DNA from: Elusimicrobia bacterium UBA5214
GTDB taxonomy: Bacteria > Elusimicrobiota > UBA5214
NCBI GenBank assembly: GCA_002412545.1
Contig: DHVG01000001.1
Coordinates: 266,228 to 330,227 of the forward strand
Reading direction: 5' to 3'
Length of the DNA: 64,000 bases
This document shows positions 8,118 through 15,998 of this stretch, in pieces; positions within the stretch are counted from its first letter, which is position 1; each line of letters begins with the position of its first letter. The notes under the pieces were generated by a model. That model was given only the letters and a program-made list of their open reading frames with translations, did no database searches and had not been told where the DNA came from. Position numbers and translations under genes: made by a program.

Positions 8118-10217
8118 TTAGATTTTACGAATTTGTGCCTTGAATTCTTTTTCTAAAGTGTGGATAATTTCTTCTTCACTTTTTTCTACTTCTTCAGTGG
8201 TAAGCGTGTTTTTCGGATTGGAATAAGTTAATCGGTAGGTAATACTGTGGTGCCCTGCAGGAATATTTTCATTTTTATAGAGGTCAATAAGTTCACAATG
8301 TTTCAAGTATTCGCCACCATTTTGGGAAATCAGATTAGATACATCATCCTGATAGATATTTTCCCCGATAATAAAAGACAGGTCACGCTGAATAAATGGA
8401 TATTTTGGTAAGGGAGAATAAGTTTTTTCCAAATTTGCTAAATTAGCTAAAAGTTCAAGATTAATTTCAAAAAGGTATAAATTATTACAAAATTCGTATT
8501 TTTCAAGCAAAGGGTAAGCGAATTCACCGAGTTTACCAATGACCGCAGGATTTTCTTTTTCAGTTATTCTTATTTCAAACGCTTTATCTGGGTTAAAATA
8601 AGGAATATCTATTTCTTGGTATTTGTAGTTCTTAATCCCTAATTTTAGGAATAAAGAATCAAGTAAACCACGCAGATGATAAAAATCAATCTTTCCTGGC
8701 TTAGTTCTCCAATGTTTTATTTCTTCTTCACCAGTGATTAAACCAGCGAGTATTTTTTCTTCTTTGAATTCTTTTTCTTCCTTAAAGTGTACTTTACCGA
8801 TTTCGTAAATTTTTATGTTCTCAATTTGATAATGGGAATTATCAATTGCATTCCGCAAGAGTTCGGGGAGTAAGGTTGTGCGCAGATATGCGGTTTCTTG
8901 TGAAAGGGGATTGCGGAGAGAAATTACTTGTTCATTGAAAGCAGCGAATTCTTCTAATGCATCTTGTGAAAGTAAACTGTAATTAACTACTTCATTTAAC
9001 CCGGAAGAAAACATAAACTGACGAATTTCTTTTTCTACTTCTTTTTCTTTTAGAGAAACAGTAGATTCAAAATAATTCCCCGGACGTAAACTGCCAATTA
9101 TTGACGGTATGTTTTCATAACCATAAAGCCGGGCAATTTCTTCAACTAAATCAACTTCCCGGGATAAATCATTACGATAAGACGGCACTTTGACTTTCAG
9201 TGTATTTTTTTTCTGCTCTAAAATTAACCCTAATTTTCTTAGAGGAGAAACAATTTCTTTTGGTTTAAGTTTCGTTCCTAAAAGATTGTTTACTTCCTTG
9301 AATTCAATTATTACTTTTTTGGGTTTATGTGGACGGGATTTCCGGTCGATATTCTTGGTTTGCAGTTTACCGGAAGCCATCTGTTCAAGTAAGTAAGCGG
9401 CTCGTTCATTTGCAGAGCGGACATTTTCCCAGTCAATACTCCGTTCAAAACGGTAAGATGATTCGGTAGTTATGCCTAATTTTTTTGCGGCACGGCGAAT
9501 CGCCCGGGGGTCAAAGTATGCACTCTCTAAAAGAATATCCCTTGTATTTTCGCTGACTGCGGTTTCTTTGCCACCGATTATTCCCGCCAGAGCGATTGCT
9601 CTTTTTGCATCGGCAATTACCGGGATATTTTCATCAAGAATTCTATCCTTTTCATCAAGACCAACTATTCTTTCACCTTTTTTAGCCCAACGCACGATAA
9701 TTTGTTGATTAGTAATCAGTTGGTAATCAAAGGCGTGCAAAGGCTGGCCGAGTTCTAAAAGGACATAATTGGTAATATCAACAATATTATTTATCGGACG
9801 GATTCCGCAGAGAGACAACCGTTCGGCAAGCCAGGATGGCGAAGGAGCAATTTTTACCCCTTGGATAACCTGCGCAAAATAACGGGAACAGAAAGGTGGT
9901 TTATTCTTTTTTGTTTCTATTTCAATCTTGAAAGGTAAATTTTTTTCAGTTCCTTTCCGCTTCGGCAAATGTTCGCCCGGAGTGGATAACCGAAGATTGT
10001 AAATTGCCGCAATTTCACGAGCAATACCTAAATGGCTTAAACAATCTCCACGATTAGCAGTAATTTCTATATCTAAGCAGGTATCATTTTCCAAGAATTC
10101 CACATTGCTTACTTCTAAACCAAAATTAGTAAGTTTTTTCGCTAACTCTTCCGGTTTATCAAGGCAGGTTGACGATTTTGGGAAGAATTCTTTTAACCAG
10201 TTGTAAGAAACTTTCAT
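8118..10217 (-). CDS. pheT: Phenylalanyl-tRNA synthetase beta subunit
   Basis: Beta subunit of the alpha2-beta2 enzyme that charges tRNA-Phe. I start at MKVSYNWLKEFF, giving 699 residues; the 32 codons upstream are a CATTGCGAG-type repeat with no family similarity. IEITANRGDCLSHLGIAREI comes directly after the first 40 residues, so the EMAP/OB tRNA-binding insert of the ~790-residue form is absent. The B3/B4 editing part, B5 and the C-terminal anticodon-binding ferredoxin fold are all present. It pairs with pheS just upstream. Confidence 0.95.
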   Translation of the reverse strand: MKVSYNWLKEFFPKSSTCLDKPEELAKKLTNFGLEVSNVEFLENDTCLDIEITANRGDCLSHLGIAREIAAIYNLRLSTPGEHLPKRKGTEKNLPFKIEIETKKNKPPFCSRYFAQVIQGVKIAPSPSWLAERLSLCGIRPINNIVDITNYVLLELGQPLHAFDYQLITNQQIIVRWAKKGERIVGLDEKDRILDENIPVIADAKRAIALAGIIGGKETAVSENTRDILLESAYFDPRAIRRAAKKLGITTESSYRFERSIDWENVRSANERAAYLLEQMASGKLQTKNIDRKSRPHKPKKVIIEFKEVNNLLGTKLKPKEIVSPLRKLGLILEQKKNTLKVKVPSYRNDLSREVDLVEEIARLYGYENIPSIIGSLRPGNYFESTVSLKEKEVEKEIRQFMFSSGLNEVVNYSLLSQDALEEFAAFNEQVISLRNPLSQETAYLRTTLLPELLRNAIDNSHYQIENIKIYEIGKVHFKEEKEFKEEKILAGLITGEEEIKHWRTKPGKIDFYHLRGLLDSLFLKLGIKNYKYQEIDIPYFNPDKAFEIRITEKENPAVIGKLGEFAYPLLEKYEFCNNLYLFEINLELLANLANLEKTYSPLPKYPFIQRDLSFIIGENIYQDDVSNLISQNGGEYLKHCELIDLYKNENIPAGHHSITYRLTYSNPKNTLTTEEVEKSEEEIIHTLEKEFKAQIRKI

Positions 10218-10224
10218 TGTTTTT

Positions 10225-10322
10225 GTGTCATTGCGAGCCTGAATAGTTTGAAAACCCGAGGAGATTGCCACACCCCAATGCTTGTTTGCACAAGCAAACA
10301 ATGGGGTTCGCAACGACGTCTA
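10225..10322. repeat. CATTGCGAG-family palindromic repeat
   Basis: Between pheS and pheT. It starts GTCATTGCGAG and ends TTCGCAACGAC, with an imperfect internal hairpin CCCCAATGCTTG...AAACAATGGGG. The same family occurs at about 16633-16722 and 32133-32190. It creates a false N-terminal extension in the pheT frame. Confidence 0.75.
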
Positions 10323-10326
10323 TGTT

Positions 10327-11397
10327 TTAGAACTGGGAAAGGAAACGTAAATCATTTGTGTAGAATAGACGCATATCGTCAATACCGTATTTGAGCATTG
10401 CGATTCTTTCTACACCTATTCCGAAAGCAAAACCAGTATATTCCTTAGACGGATAACCCACCGCTTTGAAAACATTAGGATGAATCATCCCGGCACCTAA
10501 AAGTTCTAAGTAGCCGGAATGTTTACATACCCGACAACCTTTACCGGAACAAAAAAAGCAGGAAATATCTACCTCAGCGCCGGGTTCAACAAAAGGAAAA
10601 TAACTCGGCCGGAAACGTGTCTTAACTTTCTTACCAAACATACCTTGCACAAAAAAACTTAATGTTCCTTTTAAATCAGCGAAAGTTATCCTTTTATCTA
10701 CAGCAAAGCCTTCAACTTGATGAAATACTGCTGAATGGGAAGCATCAATTGCTTCGTGACGGAAAACTCTACCCGGTACAATTACTCTTAAAGGTGGTTT
10801 ATTTTTTTCCATTACTCTTATTTGCACTGGTGAAGTATGAGTACGGAGTAAGTACTCTTTGCTCTTTGCTCGGAGTTTACCCCGCTCTTGCGCGCAAGGG
10901 CGGGACTCTTTGCTTGTCTGGAGGTAGAAACTATCCTGCATATCCCGTGCCGGATGTTCTTGGGGAATGTTCAGTGCTTCAAAATTATAATAATCAATTT
11001 CAATTTCCGGTCCTTCCACGACAACAAAACTTAAACTGGTAAAAAGAGTAATAATTTCATTAAAAATTTTGGTCAAAGGATGAGTATGTCCGACGGAATA
11101 AGGATAACCGGGTAAAGTAAAATCAAAAAATTCTTTTTCTTCTGGTGGGGAGATTTTTATTTCTTTTTCTTTTTGATTAAATAAATTAAACAGAAAATTT
11201 TTAATTTTGTTTGCTTGGTTTCCTATTTTTGCTCGTTCTTCCGGAGGTAATTGACCGAGATTATGGAAAATAGATACAAATTCACTTTTTCGTCCTAAAT
11301 ATTTGACCCGCCAATTTTCTAATTCTTTAACATTTTTAACCAGAGACAGTTCATTTTCTGCAGTTTTCTTAATTGTTTCCAAAATTTGTTGGTTCAT
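10327..11397 (-). CDS. pheS: Phenylalanyl-tRNA synthetase alpha subunit
   Basis: Catalytic subunit of PheRS. The class II motifs are visible (GPEIEIDYYNFEALNIPQEH, HTSPVQIRVM, FRHEAIDASH, FGIGVERIAML). I choose the second of two close ATGs, which has GGAG 7 bases upstream; the first has almost no spacing. A 17-residue insertion (ESRPCAQERGKLRAKSK) interrupts the otherwise conserved QTSKEYLLRTHTS and is encoded by a palindromic repeat flanked by 10-base direct repeats (10854-10914). The open frame is preserved, so the enzyme probably works. Confidence 0.95.
   Translation of the reverse strand: MNQQILETIKKTAENELSLVKNVKELENWRVKYLGRKSEFVSIFHNLGQLPPEERAKIGNQANKIKNFLFNLFNQKEKEIKISPPEEKEFFDFTLPGYPYSVGHTHPLTKIFNEIITLFTSLSFVVVEGPEIEIDYYNFEALNIPQEHPARDMQDSFYLQTSKESRPCAQERGKLRAKSKEYLLRTHTSPVQIRVMEKNKPPLRVIVPGRVFRHEAIDASHSAVFHQVEGFAVDKRITFADLKGTLSFFVQGMFGKKVKTRFRPSYFPFVEPGAEVDISCFFCSGKGCRVCKHSGYLELLGAGMIHPNVFKAVGYPSKEYTGFAFGIGVERIAMLKYGIDDMRLFYTNDLRFLSQF
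10854..10914. repeat. In-frame palindromic insertion in pheS
   Basis: Direct repeats ACTCTTTGCT at 10854-10863 and 10905-10914 flank a unit containing palindrome CCCGCtCTTGCGCGCAAG (10881-10898) extending to 10904. Unit plus one direct repeat is 51 bp, exactly 17 codons; deleting it restores the conserved PheS sequence. Confidence 0.88.
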
Positions 11398-11608
11398 TAA
11401 CATTCTCCGCTAAACCGCGAAATTATCGCCAAACCGCTAAAGGAATTTTTTGTATGGCTGGTAAGATAAAAATGGCTAAGTTGCCACCGGGATACTTATT
11501 CTGCTACGCAAAACTAATGGAACTATAGTTTTGCTTCACAGGAATATTCTCCGTCAGAATAATTCCTCCGAAGCAAAAGAGTCATTTTCCATTATGGTAT
11601 CACAATGG
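11398..11608. other. Hairpin-rich spacer between rplT and pheS
   Basis: No gene seen. The left part continues a perfect 11-bp palindrome ATGGTATCACA...TGTGATACCAT (11594-11623) that includes the rplT stop codon and may end the ribosomal-protein transcript. It also holds inverted copies of AAAACTA/TAGTTTT and an ATTCT-rich hairpin. The pheS-proximal end has CGC(C/T)AAA-type short repeats. Confidence 0.55.
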
Positions 11609-11992
11609 CTACTGTGATACCATTACTTTTGCGAAGGAGAATAGATTTTCTTTTGCTTTTTCAACTAAGGCAAGAAAACTTGTTTTATCTTTGACGGCTA
11701 AGTCGGATAAGATTTTTCGGTTTATAGTGATATTCGCTTTCCGGAGACCATTGATGAATTGCCCGTAGGTCAGTCCTTCTAAGCGGGAAGCAGCATTTAT
11801 CCGAGTAATCCATAAAGAACGAAATTCACGTTTCCGTTTTTTTCTACCAACATAAGCATGTCGCAAACCACGAGCTACCCGTTCTTTAGTAACCCGATAA
11901 ACATTTTTTTTCTTTCCAACATAACCTTTAGCCCGACGGAATAATTTCTTTTTTCGTTGACGGGTATAGACTGCTGCTTTGACTCTTGCCAT
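11609..11992 (-). CDS. rplT: Ribosomal protein L20
   Basis: A 127-residue basic protein of the 50S subunit, essential for assembly. The family core is clear: VYTRQRKKKLFRRAKGYVG and RLEGLTYGQFINGLRKANI. The C-terminus is slightly longer than usual. It is last in infC-rpmI-rplT, the standard order, but separated from rpmI by 230 bases that hold a long inverted-repeat element. GGAG precedes the ATG. L20 often represses its own operon, so the structured spacer may matter for control. Confidence 0.96.
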   Translation of the reverse strand: MARVKAAVYTRQRKKKLFRRAKGYVGKKKNVYRVTKERVARGLRHAYVGRKKRKREFRSLWITRINAASRLEGLTYGQFINGLRKANITINRKILSDLAVKDKTSFLALVEKAKENLFSFAKVMVSQ

Positions 11993-12001
11993 TTTCTTCT
12001 C

Positions 12002-12168
12002 CCCCGCACCTTTCAGACATAGTCAGTTGCCTGCACAGGTGTTATACCGACCAGCGACAAGTTAACAATAGTTAGTTTTACAAACTTAAAATCTTGCTCT
12101 TCAGCGTTCGGTAACTGTCAGGAACAACTGACTGGAAAAAAGTCGCTGGATGTCTGAAAGGTGCGGGG
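12002..12168. repeat. 167-bp inverted-repeat element between rpmI and rplT, possible pseudoknot
   Basis: The ends are a perfect 19-bp inverted repeat (12002-12020 with 12150-12168). Inside, AGTCAGTTG (12021-12029) can pair with CAACTGACT (12125-12133) and TACCGA (12045-12050) with TCGGTA (12109-12114). CCAGCGAC (12051-12058) can pair with GTCGCTGG (12142-12149), crossing the first pair as a pseudoknot. TCTC occurs on both flanks like a 4-base target duplication. It may be a MITE-like insertion, an L20-type mRNA control element, or both. Confidence 0.8.
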
Positions 12169-12222
12169 TCTCCTCCTTTTTAGTAGTTAGGTTTGATTCT
12201 GAATCTTACTTTTGAACCTGTC

Positions 12223-12423
12223 TTATTTAGAATAGGGCATAATTCGTTTAAGAATAGAACTTTCGGTTTTATTAAGAAAACCCGCTTTCCGTAAATGAAG
12301 CATTCGTTTTGACGACTTCTTCGCTAAGAGATGTTGTACTCTCGTTTTCTTGTATTTTACTTTCCCGGAGGCAGTAAAACGGAACCGTTTTTTTGCTCCG
12401 GAATGACTTTTTAGTTTAGGCAT
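12223..12423 (-). CDS. rpmI: Ribosomal protein L35
   Basis: A 66-residue basic 50S protein with the family start MPKLKSHSGAKKRF and the later RVQHLLAKKSSKRMLHLRK and IKRIMPYSK-like ending. Position between infC and rplT is canonical. The start is certain from the conserved first residues. Confidence 0.95.
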   Translation of the reverse strand: MPKLKSHSGAKKRFRFTASGKVKYKKTRVQHLLAKKSSKRMLHLRKAGFLNKTESSILKRIMPYSK

Positions 12424-12444
12424 ATTTTTCCTTTCTCAAGTGGT

Positions 12445-12966
12445 TTACTTTTTAGGGGCGATAGTAAGAATCATTGAAGAACCACGAAATGGCATTTCTT
12501 GTTCTACATAACCAAAAGTAGTTATTCTTTCTTTAATTTTTTCTCTCAATACTTGAGCAAGATCAAGATGTTCTTTCTCTCGACCACGAAGCATTATGTT
12601 TACCCGCACTTTGAATTTCTTTTCTAAGAATTCATGGGCATGATTCAGTTTTACTTCTAAATCATGGTCACTAATCCGCGGGCGGAAGCGTATTTCTTTG
12701 ATTTGCCCGGCGTGCTGTTTTTTTTGTGCTTGTTTCAATCTCTTCTCTAATTGGTAAAGATATTTGGAATACTCAATAACTCGACACGCCGGTGGATTAG
12801 CCTGTGGGGCGATTTCCACCAAGTCCGACCCTTTACTTCGGGCAATGGCTAATGCTTCGGCTAAAGGTTTTATTCCCAGGTGACTACCGTCAAGGTCAAT
12901 CAAGCGAACATTTGCCGCTTGAATTTGATGATTAATCCGTAATCTTGGCAATCTTGGTAATCTAAT
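12445..12966 (-). CDS. infC: Translation initiation factor IF-3
   Basis: IF-3 keeps ribosomal subunits apart and checks start-codon pairing. The N-domain begins RINHQIQAANVRLIDLDG and the C-domain ends EQEMPFRGSSMILTIAPKK. No in-frame ATG lies near the start. The best fit is an AUU codon at 12966, preceded by GGAGG at a 10-base distance; a TTG five codons later (12951) is too far from that site. AUU starts allow IF-3 to repress its own synthesis in E. coli. An out-of-frame ATG also follows the ribosome site. The AUU call is inference. Confidence 0.9.
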   Translation of the reverse strand: MRLPRLPRLRINHQIQAANVRLIDLDGSHLGIKPLAEALAIARSKGSDLVEIAPQANPPACRVIEYSKYLYQLEKRLKQAQKKQHAGQIKEIRFRPRISDHDLEVKLNHAHEFLEKKFKVRVNIMLRGREKEHLDLAQVLREKIKERITTFGYVEQEMPFRGSSMILTIAPKK

Positions 12967-13030
12967 TTTTGCATCCCCTCCTTTTTCTTTTTAACCCGGT
13001 CTAATATCTTTTGCCGGGTTGATAAAATTT

Positions 13031-13063
13031 AAAAGGATGACTTTCTTCCTTTGGAAGTCATCC
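13031..13063 (-). terminator. Hairpin in infC leader, terminator or attenuator
   Basis: On the minus strand GGATGACTT and AAGTCATCC form a perfect 9-bp stem followed by TTTT. It lies downstream of the infC promoter, so it can attenuate the operon; a second stem, AACCCGG/CCGGGTT, follows closer to the ribosome site. Confidence 0.6.
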
Positions 13064-13139
13064 CCTTTAGAATACAAATTTATTTTTGACCAATTCTTAT
13101 CTGGAGTGACTGGATTATTTCTACCACGATTATAGTGAA

Positions 13140-13168
13140 AATATAACAGTTTTTTTCTTTTTTGTCAA
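13140..13168 (-). promoter_or_regulatory. Sigma-70 promoter of infC-rpmI-rplT
   Basis: TTGACA (13168-13163), 17-base spacer, TATATT (13145-13140). It starts directly after the thrS stop, giving a leader of roughly 165 bases before the IF-3 start, room for the two hairpins noted there. Confidence 0.82.
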
Positions 13169-13176
13169 GAGTTAAT

Positions 13177-14904
13177 TTACTTTTTTTCTTTAACTTCTTT
13201 TATAATCTTCTGGACAAAATCTTCTAATCCAAGATTGCCTAAGTTTTCCCCACCATGTTTACGCACCGAAACGGTCTGCGCATTAACTTCTTTCTCTCCA
13301 ATAATCAAGAGATAGGGTATTTTTTTCAACTCTGCTTCACGGATTTTGAGGTTAATTTTTTCATTCCGCAGGTCAATTTCACTGCGCAGACCTTGTTTTT
13401 TCAAAGATGAATTTATTTCTTCAGCATAAGTATTTTGTTTCTCGGTAATTGTGAGGACAGCTACCTGGGTTGGACTTAACCAGAGCGGAAAATTTCCGCC
13501 GTAATGTTCAATGAGAACACCGAAGAAACGTTCTAAAGAACCCATTAAAGCACGATGAACCATTACTACCGTTTCCTCTTTACCTCCCTGATTCCGATAA
13601 GTAACCTTAAATCTTTCCGGTAAATTGAAATCTACCTGCACCGTTGAACATTGCCAGCTTCTACCTAAACAATCTTTAATCTTGATATCTACTTTTGGTC
13701 CGTAGAATACACCTTCTCCCGGGTCAACCGTATAACTTAATTTAAGGTCTTCCAGAGCCAAACGTAATGCATCTTCTGCTTTTGCCCAGTTTTCTAAAGT
13801 GCCGGCATATTTTTCCGGTCTTGTAGAAAGACGAATTTCGTATTCAGCAAAACCAAAAGTTTTCAGAATTTCTAATACGAACTTAAGTACCTGATTAATT
13901 TCTTCTTCTAACTGGTCCGGACGACAGAAAATATGGGCATCATCCTGGGTAAACCCGCGCACCCGCATCAGTCCATGCAGCACACCCGATTTTTCATAAC
14001 GATATACCGTGCCTAATTCTGCCCAGCGAATCGGTAATTCCCGGTAACTATGTAATTGCGATTTATACATCAGGATATGCCCGGGACAATTCATCGGTTT
14101 AAGAATATATTTTTGTCCTTCAATATCTACCGGTGAATAAATATAATCCCGGTAAAAGTCCCAATGTCCGGAAGTTACCCAGAGGTCTAATTTAGCAATA
14201 TGCGGGATATAGACCAATTGATAACCTGACTCTAAATGTTTTTCTCGCCAGTAGTCCTCAATAATTTTTCTGATTATCGCCCCTTTAGGTTGCCAGAAGA
14301 CCAATCCCGCACCGACTTCTTCAAAAATTTCGTAGAGACCAAGTTCTTTACCTAATTTCCGATGGTCACGCTTTTTTGCTTCTTCAAGTTTCTCCAGATA
14401 GGTTTTCAGTTCGGCTTCTTGGAAAAATACTGTCCCGTAGATTCGTTGGAGCATTTCCCGTTTCTCATCACCACGCCAATATGCACCGGCAATAGAAAGG
14501 AGTTTGAAATATTTTATCTCACCGGTAGAGTTTAGATGCGGACCTTTGCAGAGGTCAAGAAAAGGACCCTGTTCGTAGAGGGTAACCTTTGCCTCGGGTA
14601 TTTCTTCCAACAGTTCCAATTTATATTTTTCCTCTTTGGGAGCAAAAATTTTTTTTGCTTCTTCTTTGGATACTTCCTTACGGATAAACGGATAGTTTTT
14701 TTTCACGATTTCGCTCATCCGTTTCTCAATTTTTACTAAATCTTCCGGAGTGAAAGGTTCGGACTTAGCGAAATCATAATAAAAACCATCCTCAATTGCC
14801 GGACCGATTGCTAATTTTGTCCCGGGAAAAAGTTCCTGCACTGCCTCTGCCATAATATGACTCGTAGAATGCCGTAGTTTTTCTAAGTCTTGAACTTTAT
14901 TCAT
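13177..14904 (-). CDS. thrS: Threonyl-tRNA synthetase, form without TGS domain
   Basis: Charges tRNA-Thr. At 575 residues it lacks the N-terminal TGS domain of the ~640-residue form and begins with the editing domain at HSTSHIMAEAVQELFPG. Zinc and catalytic landmarks follow: LKPMNCPGHILMY, RVRGFTQDDAHIF and the motif 3 region MVHRALMGSLERFFG; the anticodon domain ends the protein. A diverged copy of its first 30 codons lies beyond the satD cassette (15999-16112) and starts at the same residue, so the TGS-less start looks genuine. Confidence 0.95.
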   Translation of the reverse strand: MNKVQDLEKLRHSTSHIMAEAVQELFPGTKLAIGPAIEDGFYYDFAKSEPFTPEDLVKIEKRMSEIVKKNYPFIRKEVSKEEAKKIFAPKEEKYKLELLEEIPEAKVTLYEQGPFLDLCKGPHLNSTGEIKYFKLLSIAGAYWRGDEKREMLQRIYGTVFFQEAELKTYLEKLEEAKKRDHRKLGKELGLYEIFEEVGAGLVFWQPKGAIIRKIIEDYWREKHLESGYQLVYIPHIAKLDLWVTSGHWDFYRDYIYSPVDIEGQKYILKPMNCPGHILMYKSQLHSYRELPIRWAELGTVYRYEKSGVLHGLMRVRGFTQDDAHIFCRPDQLEEEINQVLKFVLEILKTFGFAEYEIRLSTRPEKYAGTLENWAKAEDALRLALEDLKLSYTVDPGEGVFYGPKVDIKIKDCLGRSWQCSTVQVDFNLPERFKVTYRNQGGKEETVVMVHRALMGSLERFFGVLIEHYGGNFPLWLSPTQVAVLTITEKQNTYAEEINSSLKKQGLRSEIDLRNEKINLKIREAELKKIPYLLIIGEKEVNAQTVSVRKHGGENLGNLGLEDFVQKIIKEVKEKK

Positions 14905-14932
14905 TTTTTTGCTTTAAGAGAAATAAATCAGA

Positions 14933-15292
14933 TTATAATATTTTCAATAACCATACTGTAAAAATACCAACAAGCATAGCAAACAACACACTGGAGAGTG
15001 TTCCGATTAAATAATATTCAGCGAATTTCCTATCCTTTAGTTCTTCAAAACGGGCTATTGTTTTTGCAGTAAGGATTAATGCCAGAGATTCATATTGGTT
15101 AATCAATACTAAAGTTAATGTAAAAATTCTTTCAAGAATTCCGATAATAGCCCCTGCTTTTTCTAACCCTCCTTTTTCTGGTAGTAGATACTTTTTTAAT
15201 ATTATTCGTACAAAAAAATGACCCAATACTGCTACTACAATATACGAGATAAAATAAATCAACATCATCTTAGTAGTTAGTCCAGATATCAT
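14933..15292 (-). CDS. Small integral membrane protein, partner of SatD-like protein
   Basis: A 119-residue, very hydrophobic protein with three to four membrane segments (about 8-28, 45-65, 92-117). The middle region ILERIFTLTLVLINQYESLA, then TAKTIARFEELKDRKFAEYY and LIGTLSS, resembles the C-terminal region of DUF3307-type membrane proteins, which I recall often beside SatD-family genes. It follows the SatD-like gene in the same direction, 75 bases away, behind two palindromes. Function is unknown. As the membrane half of a two-gene cassette it could be an effector or transporter. The pair is bounded by copies of the thrS 5' end. Confidence 0.75.
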   Translation of the reverse strand: MISGLTTKMMLIYFISYIVVAVLGHFFVRIILKKYLLPEKGGLEKAGAIIGILERIFTLTLVLINQYESLALILTAKTIARFEELKDRKFAEYYLIGTLSSVLFAMLVGIFTVWLLKIL

Positions 15293-15302
15293 ATTTACTT
15301 TT

Positions 15303-15350
15303 GTAAAGCATATTTGCTTTATTTTTTTTTGTAAAGTTAATTTGCTTTAC
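15303..15350 (-). promoter_or_regulatory. Paired palindromes, operator-like, between SatD-like and membrane genes
   Basis: Two related palindromes, TAAAGCA-TATT-TGCTTTA (15304-15321) and GTAAAG-N8-CTTTAC (15331-15350), are offset by 28 bases with a T-run between them. They may be operators for the helix-turn-helix of the SatD-like protein, or RNA hairpins. Confidence 0.5.
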
Positions 15351-15367
15351 ATTAACTTTATTATATT

Positions 15368-15997
15368 CTAATTGATGTTCTCTAACAAACTATTAAGAAG
15401 AATTTCGCCTTCCGAGATTGCACTCCAATTAGCAGCTTTTAAAATTTGTGATACCGATTGTTTAGATGTCTTGAAATGTTTACCTAATTGTTCGTAATTA
15501 TAATCCGGGTGTAATCTAAAATAATTTACTACATCTCGCTGTCTTTTTGTCCACGAATTTTCTAAAACTTCTATAAATCGTAACAATGTGTTAATTACTT
15601 TATCTGGATGACTTTGCGTATCCGAAGATTTTATAAATAGTTTTCTTTTGATTTTTTTGCATAACTCTAAAGCATTCCTCGCCCTGTAGAAAGCGGTTCC
15701 TCTCATCCCAATATCTTTCTTAAGTGGTTTTTCAATATTTCCAACCCCAATACCACAATAGATATCAGCGGGTAATTTGTATTTAATAAAAAGATAAATT
15801 GTGTATACATTTTTTGGATTTTTGAGTACTCCTTGGAATTCGTCACCAACAGTTGGTCTAAAATCTATAAGGATATTACTGGCAAATACTTTATTTATTT
15901 CTTTGAGAGTTTTGTCTAACCTCATAAAAATATCGGACCAGTTATCTATACTACTTGACATTTTTATATCCCCAATTATTACGCAATTACTTGACAT
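15368..15997 (-). CDS. SatD-family protein, possible palm-fold nucleotidyl cyclase with C-terminal HTH
   Basis: About 209 residues. I start at MSSNCVIIGD, with GGAG 6 bases upstream, one base after the stop of the thrS remnant. The N-terminal half has VIIGDIKMSS (Asp10), RPTVGDEFQGVL (Asp52), GIGVGNIEKP and RGTAFYRARNALE. Their order and spacing recall class III cyclases (ADIVGFT, GDAF, GIHTG, GDTVN-A-R). The C-terminal third (YNYEQLGKHFKTSKQSVSQI) is a helix-turn-helix. SatD proteins have no settled function. The cyclase reading is my inference from motif pattern; a structural or regulatory role is equally open. Confidence 0.72.
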   Translation of the reverse strand: MSSNCVIIGDIKMSSSIDNWSDIFMRLDKTLKEINKVFASNILIDFRPTVGDEFQGVLKNPKNVYTIYLFIKYKLPADIYCGIGVGNIEKPLKKDIGMRGTAFYRARNALELCKKIKRKLFIKSSDTQSHPDKVINTLLRFIEVLENSWTKRQRDVVNYFRLHPDYNYEQLGKHFKTSKQSVSQILKAANWSAISEGEILLNSLLENIN

Positions 15998-15998
15998 A

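Noticed and set aside
10218..10313. 32-codon N-terminal extension of pheT
   Set aside because: It translates a CATTGCGAG palindromic repeat and has no resemblance to PheT, which starts at MKVSYNWLKEFF.
12002..12168. An unannotated small protein between rpmI and rplT
   Set aside because: No open frame of note; the sequence is dominated by inverted repeats.
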